Numbered from the stretch's first letter, positions 11,336 through 21,760 are shown. The stretch: 64,000 nt of DNA from Arion vulgaris (GCA_020796225.1 CM036755.1:66532049-66596048), one strand, 5' to 3'. Translations and numbers: made by a program. Notes: generated by a model from the sequence alone, not told the origin.

Positions 11336-12405
11336 CTCTCCTCTCTTCTGTAGATATCTGTAGTGAAATAGTTAGTCTTCTCTGTAGATATCTGTAGTGA
11401 AATGGTTAGCCTCTCTCTCTCTAGATATCTGTAGTGAATGGTTAGCCTTCTCTCTAGATATCTGTAGTGAAATGGTTAGCTTCTCTCTCTCTCTCTCAGA
11501 TATTGTAGTGAAATGGTTAGCCTCTCTCTCTTAGATATCTGTAGTGAAATGGTTAGCCTCTCTCTTCTAGATATCTGTGTAAAGATAGCCTTCCTTTCAA
11601 ACTGTGAAAGGTTAGCCTCTCTCTCTAGATATCTGTAGTGAAATGGTTAGCTCTTCTCTCCTCTCTCTAGATATCTGTGTAAATGGTTAGCCTTCTCTCT
11701 AGATATCTGTAGAAATGGTTAGTCTTTCTCTCTCTCTCTTAGATATCTGTAGGAAATGGTTAGTCTCTCTCTCTCTCTTCTCAGATATCTGTAGTGAAAT
11801 GGTTAGCCTCTCTCTCTAGATATATGTATGAAATGGTTAGCCTCTTCTCTCTCTCTCTCTCTCTAATATCTGTGTGAAATGGTTAGCCTCTTCTTTAGAT
11901 ATCTGTAGTGAATGGTTAGTCTCTTCCTCTCTCTAGATATCTGTAGTGAAATGGTTAGTCTTCTCTCTCTCTAGATATCTTAGGTGAAATGGTTAGTCTC
12001 TCTCTCTCTCTCTAGATATCTGTAGTGAAATGGTTAGTCTCTCTCTCTCTCTCTCTAGATATCTGTAGTGAAATGGTTAGTCTCTCTCTCTCTCTCTCTC
12101 TCTAGATATCTGTAGTGAAATGGTTAGCCTCTCTCTCTCTCTAGATATCTGTAGTGAAATGGTTAGTCTCTCTCTCTCTCTCTAGATATCTGTAGTGAAA
12201 TGGTTAGTCTCTCTCTCTCTCTCTAGATATCTGTAGTGAAATGGTTAGCTCTCTCTTTTCTCTCTCTAGATATCTGTAGTGAAATGGTTAGCCTCTTTTC
12301 TCTCTAGATATCTGTAGTGAAATGGTTAGTCTCTCTCTCTCTCTCTCTAGATATCTGTAGTGAAATGGTTAGTCTCTCTCTCTCTCTCTCTAGATATCTG
12401 TAGTG
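11335..12405. repeat. SINE-head minisatellite with (CT)n linkers, ~30 copies
   Basis: The unit is tagatatctgtagtgaaatg plus gttagcct and a variable (CT)n run. The last unit runs straight into a family B SINE (12394-12612), whose A-box region is the same tagtgaaatggttag. The array therefore appears to have grown from the 5' end of that SINE. Many units carry single-base losses. Confidence 0.9.
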
Positions 12406-12612
12406 AAATGGTTAGGACGTTATGTTTTCCGTTCTCAAGGTTATGGGTTCGAATCCGGGCTGTGTTATTTATTTCACATGTGCATTTTGTTGAAGACCTC
12501 TAAAATTGTTGCTGGAACCACGAAGCGCTGGCCTTCTGCAACACTCTCCACAGGTGACGTGCTATTTTCTCCGAGAGAAACGTAGCCATATTGAGAAACC
12601 CGGGTCAGTGAA
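12394..12612 (+). mobile_element. tRNA-derived SINE, family B
   Basis: A box tgtagtgaaatggttagg, B box gggttcgaatccggg, body word ggtgacgtgctattttctcc, and tail gagccatattg-like (gtagccatattgagaaaccc). Its head is the seed of the adjacent array. Confidence 0.82.
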
Positions 12613-12649
12613 AGCATCCATTCGTCTTTAGACTATTTTTCTCTTCCTC

Positions 12650-12830
12650 GGTGGATCGTCTGGTGGAATGGATTAGAGGACCCGGGTTCAATCCACCCTA
12701 AGGCAAATAAGTTTTTTTTCTGTCGAGGGCATAATTAAAAATCCTAACCTGAACAGTTTCGTGGCGACTGCACTAGCAATGCGGCCATTACATTCCAGTC
12801 ACGTGTTTCCTCCTGGCCTTCCTCCCAAAT
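12650..12830 (+). mobile_element. tRNA-like SINE, family F
   Basis: Head gtggatcgtctggtggaatg ... cccgggttcaatccacc, tRNA-like with a B box, followed by a body ending ctggccttcctcccaaataa. Related heads are at 2438 (-) and 25375 (-). Confidence 0.6.
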
Positions 12831-12924
12831 AAGTTCTATTACATTCAGTAACGGCATCATTTTGTTGTTCTCTTCATCAATTCCATCTCTTCTTTCTACT
12901 TTATCTTTGTTTCCTTATCTATTT

Positions 12925-13945
12925 ATCTCTTTCCTCGTCTCTCTATCTACACTCGTCTCTCTATCTACCCTCGTCTCTCTATCTACACTCGTCTCTCTAT
13001 CTACACTCGTCTCTCTATCTACCCTCGTCTCTATCTACCTCGTCTCTCTATCTACCCTCGTCTCTCTATCTACCCTCGTCTCTCTATCTACCCTCGTCTA
13101 TCTATCTACACTCGTCTCTCTACCCTCGTCTCTCTATCTACACTCGTCTCTCTATCTACCCTCGTCTATCTATCTACCCTCGTCTCTCTATCTACCCTCG
13201 TCTCTCTATCTACCCTCGTCTCTCTATCTACCCTCGTCTATCTATCTACACTCGTCTCTCTACCCTCGTCTCTCTATCTACACTCGTCTCTCTATCTACA
13301 CTCGTCTCTCTATCTACCCTCGTCTCTCTATCTACACTCGTCTCTCTACCCTCGTCTCTCTATCTACCCTCGTCTATCTATCTACCCTCGTCTCTCTATC
13401 TACCCTCGTCTCTCTACCCTCGTCTCTCTACCCTCGTCTCTCTATCTACACTCGTCTCTATCTTCACTGTCTCTCTATCTTCCCTCGTCTCTATCTACCC
13501 TCGTCTCTCTACCTCGTCTCTCTATCTACCTCTCGTCTCTCTATCTACCCTCGTTCTCTACCTCGTCTCTCTACCTCGTCTCTATCTACACCGTTTCTAT
13601 CTACCCTCGTCTCTATTCGTTCCTGTCTCTATCTACCTCGTCTCTACCCGCTCTCTATCTACACTCGTCTCTATCTTCCTCGTCTTCTATCTACCTCGTC
13701 TTCTACCCTCGTCTTCTACCTCGTCTCTATCTACCCTCTCTTTACCGTCTCTCTACTCTCTCTCTATCTCCTGTCTCTATCTACCTCGTCTCTCTATCTC
13801 TTCCCTCCGTCTCTCTACCCTCGTCTATCTTCTACCTCGTCTCTCTATCTACTCGCCTACTGCTCCTCGTCTCTCTATCTACCTCGTCTCTATCTTCCCT
13901 CGCCTCATTCCTCTCTCTACCTCGTTCTATTACCTCGTCTATCTC
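12925..13945. repeat. ~18-bp minisatellite (CTCGTCTCTCTATCTACC)
   Basis: About 55 units of ctcgtctctctatctaccct and acactcgtct variants. The 5' two thirds is regular; after about 13450 single-base deletions accumulate. The 385-codon plus-strand frame across it is an artefact. Confidence 0.94.
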
Positions 13946-14046
13946 ACTTGGCGTTTGTCTGTAGATATCTCTATTCCAGTGTCTCCCATGACCTATCTGT
14001 TACATCAGCTTTTTTTTGAATTTGTTGTTCTTTTACGTTTTTCCAG

Positions 14047-14221
14047 AGGCTCTAGAGAAACAGCGTCAAATGTACGAGCGACAGATGCAGATGTTACGTA
14101 ACCAACTTATGTCACCTGGAACCCCATCGTTCCCGTTGCAGCTTTTTGACGCCAGCAAACTCACCCCAACCGGCTCCCAGAACAGCATTCAGAAGAAATA
14201 TCAGCAGTGGGCACAAGAAAG
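14047..14221 (+). CDS. KIF13: KIF13 exon a: coiled-coil neck after FHA
   Basis: First visible exon. It encodes a charged, Q- and R-rich helix (EALEKQRQMYERQMQMLRNQ) followed by a Ser/Pro/Thr-rich linker and the segment KKYQQWAQER. KIF13 proteins have the same arrangement (an EQQRxMYE-like helix, then a QWAEER motif) just after the FHA domain. The acceptor is ttttttccag and the donor is aag|gtgatt. The last codon is split (ag|a) and is completed by the exon at 21761. The acceptor could equally be two bases later (ccagag). Upstream exons for motor and FHA lie beyond the window, so the preceding intron exceeds 14 kb. The 5' part of the overlapping open frame is intronic. Confidence 0.9.
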
Positions 14222-14257
14222 GTGATTTCATTTATTCTTTGTTTTAAAAATAATCTG

Positions 14258-14440
14258 TTTCAGTTTGGAATATCTTCATTGCACTCCGGGCATGTCCATA
14301 GGTGCTCCGATCTCCTTCGCAATATCTCCAACAGAGTCCAGCGACTGACTGTACTCAGTTCGATGTTGATTGATGAGCCGACTCATATACTGTTGTGATG
14401 TTCTTTTCTTGCCAATCTTCAATCCAAGCTCTACTTTTTA
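14258..14440 (-). mobile_element. dispersed repeat family G fragment
   Basis: On the minus strand it reads through ...RRSEHLWTCPECNEDIPN to a stop, a zinc-knuckle-like C-x-x-C end seen in other family G copies (27306 -, 61790 +). Likely the 3' coding end of a non-LTR element. Confidence 0.65.
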
Positions 14441-14454
14441 AAAATAATCTTCAA

Positions 14455-14770
14455 GGGGTAACTGTAGTGAGATGGTTAATTAAGCGGTTTTCCTTGCATT
14501 CTGAAAGTTGTGAATTCAAATCACCACCGCGCCGTTCTATTCACAAGTCCATTTGTTTCCTGAGACCCATGGAGTTGTTAGCGGAGCTATGGAGTACGTG
14601 CTTTGTGCAATTCTTTCGGCAGGAGACGTGCCTCTATTATTACGTGTTTCGCCATTACTACATAGTTTAACTGCAGTCTTCCCTATATCGATAATACTTT
14701 TCTGCAGAGAGGGACTGAGCCATATTGGGTAAAACCCAGTGCAATGAAGTCAATCCTTTCGTTTTAGAAC
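14455..14770 (+). mobile_element. tRNA-derived SINE, family B
   Basis: Head ctgtagtgagatggttaatt, degenerate B box (gtgaattcaaatcacc), body ggagtacgtgctttgtgcaa, tail gagccatattgggtaaaacc ... gcaatgaagtcaatcctttc. An extra ~60-bp piece (about 14640-14700) interrupts the body. Confidence 0.82.
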
Positions 14771-15077
14771 CTTTAGACATTTCTTAAATCCAAAAACACT
14801 GTTGACACTGACCAATGGTATCGACGCACGATATGATCGATGGATATACGGCGTTTGAACTTTGGATCCCATAAGTAAAACTAGTCTGAGTAACCCTTGA
14901 TGTGAATCGATACCTCTAGAATCCACTGGTGTAGATCGATATACCTCTACAGAATACAAGTAGCCGGCATCAGATGGACATACATACCCCTCGACATTTC
15001 CATCAGCTCTGTTCATTAGTAGATCAATACCAGGAATATTCTGGAAGTAAACAGCGACCTACCGAAATTTCTCGCCT
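14771..15077. other. intron sequence, no gene seen
   Basis: Unassigned sequence; short duplicated words (gtagatcgatatacctcta, aatcgatacctctagaat) suggest old repeat decay. Confidence 0.4.
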
Positions 15078-15340
15078 ACCACACATACTTCTTCGAACGC
15101 TCCATATCGACACTATGTGTGATTTGTATGTGATCTGAGCCTAAGAGCGATTGTACGTTGTGCCAGTTATACGCCTACACGTAGGCCAGCACATCCGATT
15201 TCTGCGGTTTTTTTTATTTACTAGTGTAGCTTCCCTAGGTCCTACTTCAGTAGCTTCTTACGACATGCCTTGTAGGTCGCAGTGGTACTATTCTTTGCTT
15301 CCCTTGCGGGCCGGGCACCTCACGAGCGACCACACATACT
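15078..15340 (-). mobile_element. family A SINE-like element, copy 4, with 12-bp target duplication
   Basis: The element (about 15090-15328, minus strand) is flanked on both sides by accacacatact (15078-15089 and 15329-15340). This perfect 12-bp direct repeat is the best evidence in the window that family A is a retroposon inserted by target-primed reverse transcription, and it sets the ends: gtcgctcgtgaggtgcccgg at the 5' side and gcgttcgaag at the 3' side. Confidence 0.92.
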
Positions 15341-15351
15341 ATATATATATG

Positions 15352-15600
15352 GACGTCTGTAGCTTGAGCGGTAGTCAGCTCGATCACAACCCAAGTTTAC
15401 CTGGTTCAAACACCGCGTTGGGCAATTTAGAAGCAAATTCATTCCCGTTGATTTTTTCGAACGGTAAAAATAGACCTAACTGTTCGGAAAGCGATGACAA
15501 ACTAGATAACGTATAAGTGATGCATATAAAATGGACGACTCGTTGACTGTGATTGATGGTGTCGTCCTGTCAAGGATATGCCATGATTTTCATATATTTA
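15352..15600 (+). mobile_element. tRNA-derived SINE, family D
   Basis: gacgtctgtagcttgagcgg (A-box area), cctggttcaaacaccg (B box), cgaacggtaaaaatagacct, and tail caaggatatgccatgatttt. Directly follows the family A copy. Confidence 0.83.
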
Positions 15601-15614
15601 TCCGTACATAGACC

Positions 15615-16150
15615 CATATTTTTCCTGATGTCTTCATTTCTAAACAGGTCTCTTCTTGATACCCCCAGCATTCTGTGTAGATACCACATCTCTGTAGCCT
15701 CTCTGGTTTAGAAATAAAGACATCAGGAAAAAAAGGGTACAATATCAGTACCGGACTTCATCAAGAAACAACAAATTAAATGGTTCGGCCACATAAGCAG
15801 ATTACCAACAGACAGTGCGCCTCAAAGAGCAATGCTACTCGATACAATGCCTACAAAGGGCCTCCGAAATAATATAGGCAGTAGTAAATACTATTTTTGA
15901 AGCGCACACAAAAGCACGTTCTAGAAATCTCTTCTTATCCTGACGCTGGGAGATATAATAGGATTAGAGGAAAGAAAGAAAAAGAGAAGAGGAAAAAGCA
16001 AACGGCTTAACTTGATTGATAAGAACGAACTCAAACAAGAGAAGACGAACGATGGAAAGACAAATGAAAGAGCGTGGACTGACATGAAATATGGACAACG
16101 TGCTTAGAAAGGTAGCAGAGCAGCAGCACCGGGAATCACACTTGTGACTA
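15615..16150. mobile_element. LINE fragment with 5' inversion (palindrome)
   Basis: Right arm (15705 on, +) matches the LINE at 43600-43900 (gacatcagg...gtacaa, then caagaaacaacaaattaaat ggtt). Left arm (15618-15690, -) is the same LINE inverted; tttttcctgatgtcttcatt and its complement form the palindrome. This resembles twin-primed 5' inversion of a LINE insertion. Confidence 0.75.
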
Positions 16151-16196
16151 CTTTATGTGTCAGCTAAGGCAGAATATATATATATATATATGTGTA

Positions 16197-16611
16197 CAGG
16201 GTGTTTGTAAAGTCTCACAACACTTTATATGCAGAACAAATGTGAAAAACAAGGTACATGTCATAAAAAATGTGTCAATTGTGTTGCAATATGCAGTGAA
16301 TGACTGTTGTCTGCTGGGGTAATTCTTTTCACTCAAACCATAATGGTGTTTTCAACTGAAGAAAGAATATTTGACAATATGAAGAAACGTGTACAGACAT
16401 ATCTTGAAGCCCACAGTGGATATTTCCAACATCTGTTATAATGAATATTTCATTTGTTCGTTCTAGTTTACCAAGAACAACAGTAGATCCTAGCAGTAAC
16501 TATTGTGACTAATTTCACTACTTAGTTTTAGCACATTTTTAATGACGTCATGTACTTCATTTTTCAAGCTGACCTACATATGAAGTGTTGTGAGACTTTA
16601 CAAACACCATG
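16197..16611 (+). mobile_element. mariner-type MITE, 415 bp, with transposase remnant
   Basis: Terminal inverted repeats of about 30 bp: cagggtgtttgtaaagtctc + acaacactt on the left and the complement of catggtgtttgtaaagtctc + acaacactt on the right. Both ends are flanked by TA (16195-16196, 16612-16613), the target duplication of Tc1/mariner-IS630 elements. A 32-codon frame (16343-16441) begins MVFSTEERIF and ends VQTYLEAHSGYFQHLL. It looks like the two ends of a transposase joined by an internal deletion. Confidence 0.93.
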
Positions 16612-16886
16612 TAGGTGTATACTGCATAATAATTTAATCTTCCTTAGATGCAGAACATAAAAAGTGAGGATATATAAGTAGAAATACGCGATACTCTCAG
16701 ACTTGACTTTCTCCAGTCAACTATATCTAAGCCACACATACACATCTCACAACATTAAATTAATGGTACAAGACCTACATTGACCTTCGTGGTTGCGAAA
16801 TGGCTATACAAATCTAGGAATGTCAGAAATCTAATTACTTTCCCTAGTAGAGTGAGAAGATGTTGCAACCATGTCTTAGTCCTGAT

Positions 16887-17038
16887 CAGGGGCGGCTGGT
16901 CATTAAGGGCCAGTGGGGCCCGGCCCCAGGAAAATAATGAATAATAGTGAATACTAAATTATAACTTAACCGAAAAACCATGATTTTTCAGAAACTTTTG
17001 TTTGACCCTCCAACAAAAAGGATCACGAGCCGCCACTG
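16887..17038. mobile_element. hAT-type MITE, 152 bp
   Basis: Ends cagGGGCGGCTgGT and the complement cagTGGCGGCTcGT form imperfect hAT-like inverted repeats. Flanks gtcctgat (16879-16886) and gtcctggt (17039-17046) form an 8-bp target duplication with one mismatch, the size expected for hAT. No coding capacity. Confidence 0.88.
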
Positions 17039-17144
17039 GTCCTGGTGATTCTATTGGCTAATGCGTAAACCTGGTACCACATTACTGCTTCTTAAAGTAC
17101 CACATTACAGCTTCTGTACAGTATTGACTATTGCTGATAACTGG

Positions 17145-17715
17145 CGCCCCTGTGTTGTCGGGGCTTGCAAGGGGAAGCATAGAATAGTAACACTGTGACC
17201 TACAAGGCATGTCGTAAGAGGTGACTGAGGTAGGGACCTAGGGAAGCATAGAATAGTAACACTGTGACCTACAAGGCATGTCGTAAGAGGTGACTGAGGT
17301 AGGGGCTCTAGGGAAGCATAGAATAGTAACACTGTGACCTACAAGGCATGTCGTAAGAGGTGACTGAGGTAGGGACCTAGGAAGCATAGAATAGTAACAC
17401 TGTGACCTACAAGGCTTGTCGTAAGAGGCGACTGAGGTAGGGACCTAGGAAGCATAGAATAGTAACACTGTGACCTACAAGGCATGTCGTAAGAGGCGAC
17501 TGAGGTAGGACCTAGAAGCATAGAAAATAACTGACTATGTCAGAGGCGCTATAAGGACCTAAAGCTCTAAAAAAGCGTCACAGAAAGCGGATGTGCTGGC
17601 CTATTTGTAGGCGCATAACTGGGACAATGTACAATCGCTCTTAGGCTCAGATCACATGCACATTACAAAGAGTGGTTAACAAGTGGTCGATGGGGAGCGT
17701 TGGAAGAAGAAGATG
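17145..17715 (+). mobile_element. family A SINE-like element, copy 5, internally amplified
   Basis: The head gtgttgtcggggcttgcaag and the tail ggtcgatggggagcgttgga are single. The head-proximal ~66-bp segment (gaagcatagaatagtaacac ... actgaggtagggacctag) is tandemly repeated about five times (17167-17530). Confidence 0.88.
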
Positions 17716-17740
17716 ATAACTGGGAGTCGGTGTAGACTTC

Positions 17741-18510
17741 ATTCATCTTCTGAGTGTTCACTCTAACGAGGCTCAATTCATCTTCTGAGTGTTCACTCTA
17801 ACGAGGCTCAATTCATCTTCTGAGTGTTCACTCTAACGAGGCTCAATTCATCTTCTGAGTGTTCACTCTAACGAGGCTCAATTCATCTTCTGAGTGTTCA
17901 CTCTAACGAGGCTCAATTCATCTTCTGAGTGTTCACTCTAACTAGGCTCAATTCATCTTCTGAGTGTTCACTCTAACGAGGCTCAATTCATCTTCTGAGT
18001 GTTCACTCTAACGAGGCTCAATTCATCTTCTGAGTGTTCACTCTAACGAGGCTCAATTCATCTTCTGAGTGTTCACTCTAACGAGGCTCAATTCATCTTC
18101 TGAGTGTTCACTCTAACGAGGCTCAATTCATCTTCTGAGTGTTCACTCTAACGAGGCTCAATTCATCTTCTGAGTGTTCACTCTAACGAGGCTCAATTCA
18201 TCTTCTGAGTGTTCACTCTAACGAGGCTCAATTCATCTTCTGAGTGTTCACTCTAACGAGGCTCAATTCATCTTCTGAGTGTTCACTCTAACGAGGCTCA
18301 ATTCATCTTCTGAGTGTTCACTCTAACGAGGCTCAATTCATCTTCTGAGTGTTCACTCTAACGAGGCTCAATTCATCTTCTGAGTGTTCACTCTAACGAG
18401 GCTCAATTCATCTTCTGAGTGTTCACTCTAACGAGGCTCAATTCATCTTCTGAGTGTTCACTCTAACGAGGCTCAATTCATCTTCTGAGTGTTCACTCTA
18501 ACGAGGCTTA
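17741..18510. repeat. 35-bp minisatellite, 22 copies, nearly identical
   Basis: Unit attcatcttctgagtgttca + ctctaacgaggctca. The 770-bp span is exactly 22 units. The only differences I see are a g-to-t in copy 6 (aactaggctca) and one change at the last copy's end (ggctta). It starts about 30 bp after the family A tail. Confidence 0.97.
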
Positions 18511-18654
18511 ATTCGTAGTTATATCGATTTCTCAGTCATCCGCAACAGAAAGTGAGTACCCGGACTTTCTGACTTGGAAGGGCAATTCTGAATCGTGGCC
18601 GGTTCAGTACAGGTTCTGTCGCTGGTACTTTGTCGTTAAAATGTTATCAACAAG

Positions 18655-19190
18655 CAAGCAATGCTCAATTAGTTTTTCTTCTTCTTCTTTGCGATCGATT
18701 TCAGATGCTTGTCTAAACCATGAGATGGATTGCCTCTATAAATCTACATGTCAGTTGGAGTTCCTCGTGAGTTCCCCATTGCTTGCTCTGTAAGCTTCGT
18801 TCAGTAGTTTGGGGCGAATCCCTTCAAGGCTTAGGATCCGGCGCTGCTCCCGCCTAACAGCAATCCACGCGAGCAATCCCATATTGTAGTAAATATCTGA
18901 GCGTACTCACTAATGGTACTGTACGTTGATGTCTTTTTCCATTTCTGGGTGCCCACGCTATTCTGGCTGGCATGTCCGCCTTCGGTGGGGAAAGTTATGG
19001 AGTTTTCCTATCCATGTCCTGGCATTAAATTTCAACCGTTAATGTATCTCCAACAGGTTATGTCTATTGCTATGCTGGTACATTCTGTTTAACTGTTCTT
19101 TGTTTTTTGCTGAGAAGGCGTCATGTCAGTCCCGGCAGACCCATATGCGCTCAGTCTCCCACATCAGATATTAGTAAAATGTTCTATATC
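18655..19190 (-). mobile_element. degenerate retroelement sequence (tentative)
   Basis: Minus-strand stretches read like WIAVRREQRRILSLEGIRPK with stops around them, and a (CTT)n run occurs at 18680. This suggests old LINE-derived sequence but no family match is certain. Confidence 0.3.
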
Positions 19191-19301
19191 CATTATTTTA
19201 TTCTGTGTCCTCCCAATAATATCGTGACTGTCTTCTCGACTGTTTGATCTCAAACCTTTCACTCCACTCTAGTATGAACTTTTTAGCAGAACCATATGCC
19301 T

Positions 19302-19507
19302 CGTGGATCTCTGTGACTAAGAGGTTTAGTCTTTGTCTTGCATTCCGAAAGACGTTAGTTTGAATCTGGACCTCGCCGTTCTGTCTACGGGTGCATTTTT
19401 TCCAGAGACCGTAGGATTGCTGTGATACGTGCTTTGTGCAGTACTCTTGGCAGGTGGCGTTCGATTTCTCCAAAGAGAGAAAACGAGCCATATTGGGTAA
19501 AACCAGG
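19302..19507 (+). mobile_element. tRNA-derived SINE, family B
   Basis: Head gtgactaagaggtttagtct, degenerate B box gtttgaatctgg, body acgtgctttgtgcagtactc, tail gagccatattgggtaaaacc. Confidence 0.8.
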
Positions 19508-19509
19508 TT

Positions 19510-19880
19510 CTTCTTCTTTTATCGTCACACTGCTACCAGGTTGTTGCCCAGTGTCGTGGTTTTCTTTTTTGTCTTGCGCTGTTCTGGTGGTTTGGGTGAT
19601 TGTTATTTTTGCTCTTTCACAGGATTATGCATGCCATCTAACCATCTTTTTCGTGGTCTACCTCTTGCCTTCTGCCCCGATGTTTTGTTGTAGAAGACGC
19701 CGTATACTGTGGAGTTTGGATGCATTCTTATTAAGTGGCCAAACCACTTCTTCTTTGTTTCTCAATGTAATTCAAGCAACGTTCTGTGCCAACTTTCTTT
19801 CTTATGCTGATATTGGTGACTCTATCTTTTCTGGTGTTGTTGGTAACTTTTCGCAGGCAACGCATTTCACATGTAGTTAT
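19510..19880 (-). mobile_element. LINE C-terminal fragment
   Basis: Minus-strand reading contains a RxRKRWLDGMH-like motif and an ending near KTKKxxxTLGNNLVAV. The same sequence recurs at 37722-37990. It is typical of the basic tail after a LINE reverse transcriptase. Broken by stops. Confidence 0.6.
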
Positions 19881-20344
19881 TTAAAACCAGGTTCAATAAA
19901 GGCAATCCTTTTGACTTTAGACATCTTTATATATTTTATTTGTCTATTATTTTTTATATCTTTCAATAATTTTCTTTATATATTTCTATTGTTTCCAAGA
20001 TTGTTTTCAGTATTATTACGCATCACTAATTATTGACAAATGATGCGAACCCGCCTAGTCTATCTTGAGATTAGATCCGCGTCTTTGTGTTCAAGGTAGT
20101 TAACTCATGGAAATGTAAAGCCAGTTTGTAAGATAATAAGCCTGTAGGAGTTGTTGCCCATTTCTGCTGCATACAGAATTTACTCAGTTCTAAAGTACAT
20201 GTGTACTTTCTGCCTATCATAAAGTGCATGTTGTGTGTTTTCTTTCTAGCTTACAGTACATGTTGTACTATGAGTATGCTCAGGAAGATTGAAACAGGAT
20301 GGACTCGGAGACAATGGATGGAGTCGTTGGGGAGGTCTAAGCTG

Positions 20345-21440
20345 ACTCATCATCATCATCAAATAACTTGTCCTGAGCAGAACTTTGCCACCCCAACAGT
20401 CCTCTGGAACTTCTCTCTCTCATAAGCCAGATGTCCTGCCTCTGCAGCCATCATGTTCAAACCATCAGTTACATCCTGAATCCATCTTATCAGTGGTCTT
20501 CCTCTTCTTCTCTTTGTCGGTATGCCTCCTTCCATGATGGTCTTCTCCAGCCCTTCATGTCTTTTTATATGTCCAAAATATCTCAATTTTCTCTTTCATA
20601 TTTGTAGCATCAGCCAGTTTTCTTTGATTTTGAGTTCTTTCTGGATAGATCTATTTGTTCTCTTCTCTGTCCAAGACATACAAAGGACTCTTCTGTAACA
20701 CTTATATTCGAAAGCACATATATGTTTTTCCACTGCATTACTAAATGTCCATGCTTCACACCCATACGTTGCCACTGGGAACATGCATGCTCTTAGTATT
20801 CTGTCTTTGTTTTCTTATCAGTTCCGTTCCATACTGTTTTTAGTTTTAATATTTTGTAAAGTCATGTTTGTTCTTCTTTTAATTTTCTTCATCCCATTTC
20901 CATCTGTTGTTAGCAGTGAACCAAGATATTCAAAACTGTTCACATTTTCTACTTTCTCTCCACTGATAAAAATATCATTTGTCATGTTCGTTTTATCTGT
21001 TGTCATTATTTTTGTTTTGCCACATTGAGATATAGATTTTGTTTTTCACTTTTATCTTTCATTTTCCTAATAATTTCTCAATCCCCTTTTGTGATGTTGA
21101 CAGTAACACTGTATCGTCAGCGACGTAGTTCTTTCCTCCGATTATAAAAGGATTGTATTGTTTTTTCTGCTATCTTCTGTAACATTCCTCAAGATGTTTT
21201 CTGCATATATGTTAAACAGACAAGGTGACAGAATGCAGCCTTGTCTGACTCCCTGCCTTATGTCAAACCAATCTGATGTATCATCACATGTTCTTCCAGC
21301 TGCCATGTGATCACTATAAAGTTCTCTTATGATCAGTATCAAATGTAATTGAAATCCCATTTCTCCCATAATCTTCCACAATTCCTGATGTTCTACACAA
21401 TCAAATGCGAGAGTGATGATGTATACATGATTCAAGTAAT
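20345..21440 (-). mobile_element. non-LTR retrotransposon, RT and C-terminal part (broken)
   Basis: Minus-strand frames in order: AFDCVEHQELWKIMGEMGF, then IRQGVRQGCILSPCLFNIYA (the RT RQGCxLSPxLFN motif), then ENVNSFEYLGSLLTTDGNGM, then YGCEAWTFSNAVEKHICAFE, then RYFGHIKRHEGLEKTIMEGG and IRWIQDVTDGLNMMAAEA. Several frameshifts and stops separate them; the FADD catalytic block itself is not readable. The 3' end is tgatgatgatgatga after a caagttattt-like word. Relatives are at 26140, 29812, 30848 and 44055. Confidence 0.9.
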
Positions 21441-21469
21441 AGTTGTGAATCTACAACACTAACCAGACT

Positions 21470-21655
21470 GCAAGAATACCAAGTCAAATTTGGTGTAGCT
21501 AGACAAGAGCACTATACTGGTAGCCAAAGAAGAATATGTAAACCAACGAAGAACCAGAGTTGTTAGTCGTCACACGCTGAGAGACATACTTAGGAGATGG
21601 AGCACTTATGAACTAATTGGTTCGACTTGCAGTGATGATGATCCGACAACTAAAC
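21470..21655 (+). mobile_element. dispersed repeat family G fragment
   Basis: Close to 3700-3890: ggtgtagctagacaagagca, then RVVSRHTLRDILRRWSTYEL on translation, ending gatccgacaactaaac. Confidence 0.65.
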
Positions 21656-21760
21656 TAAACTATACAGTACATGTTGTGAACCTTTCCTTCTATACTACAA
21701 GTACATGTTGTGTGGTTTCTTTCTTTCCTACATTACATGTGCTTTGTTTCTTCCCTGCAG

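Noticed and set aside
12862..14019. 385-codon Leu/Ser/Tyr/Pro-rich frame
   Set aside because: It is the 18-bp CTCGTCTCTCTATCTACC array read in frame. It ends just before exon a by chance, and its last residues do not match KIF13.
17741..18510. Possible CRISPR array (22 identical 35-bp repeats)
   Set aside because: Units are directly abutting with no variable spacers, and the context is a eukaryotic intron.
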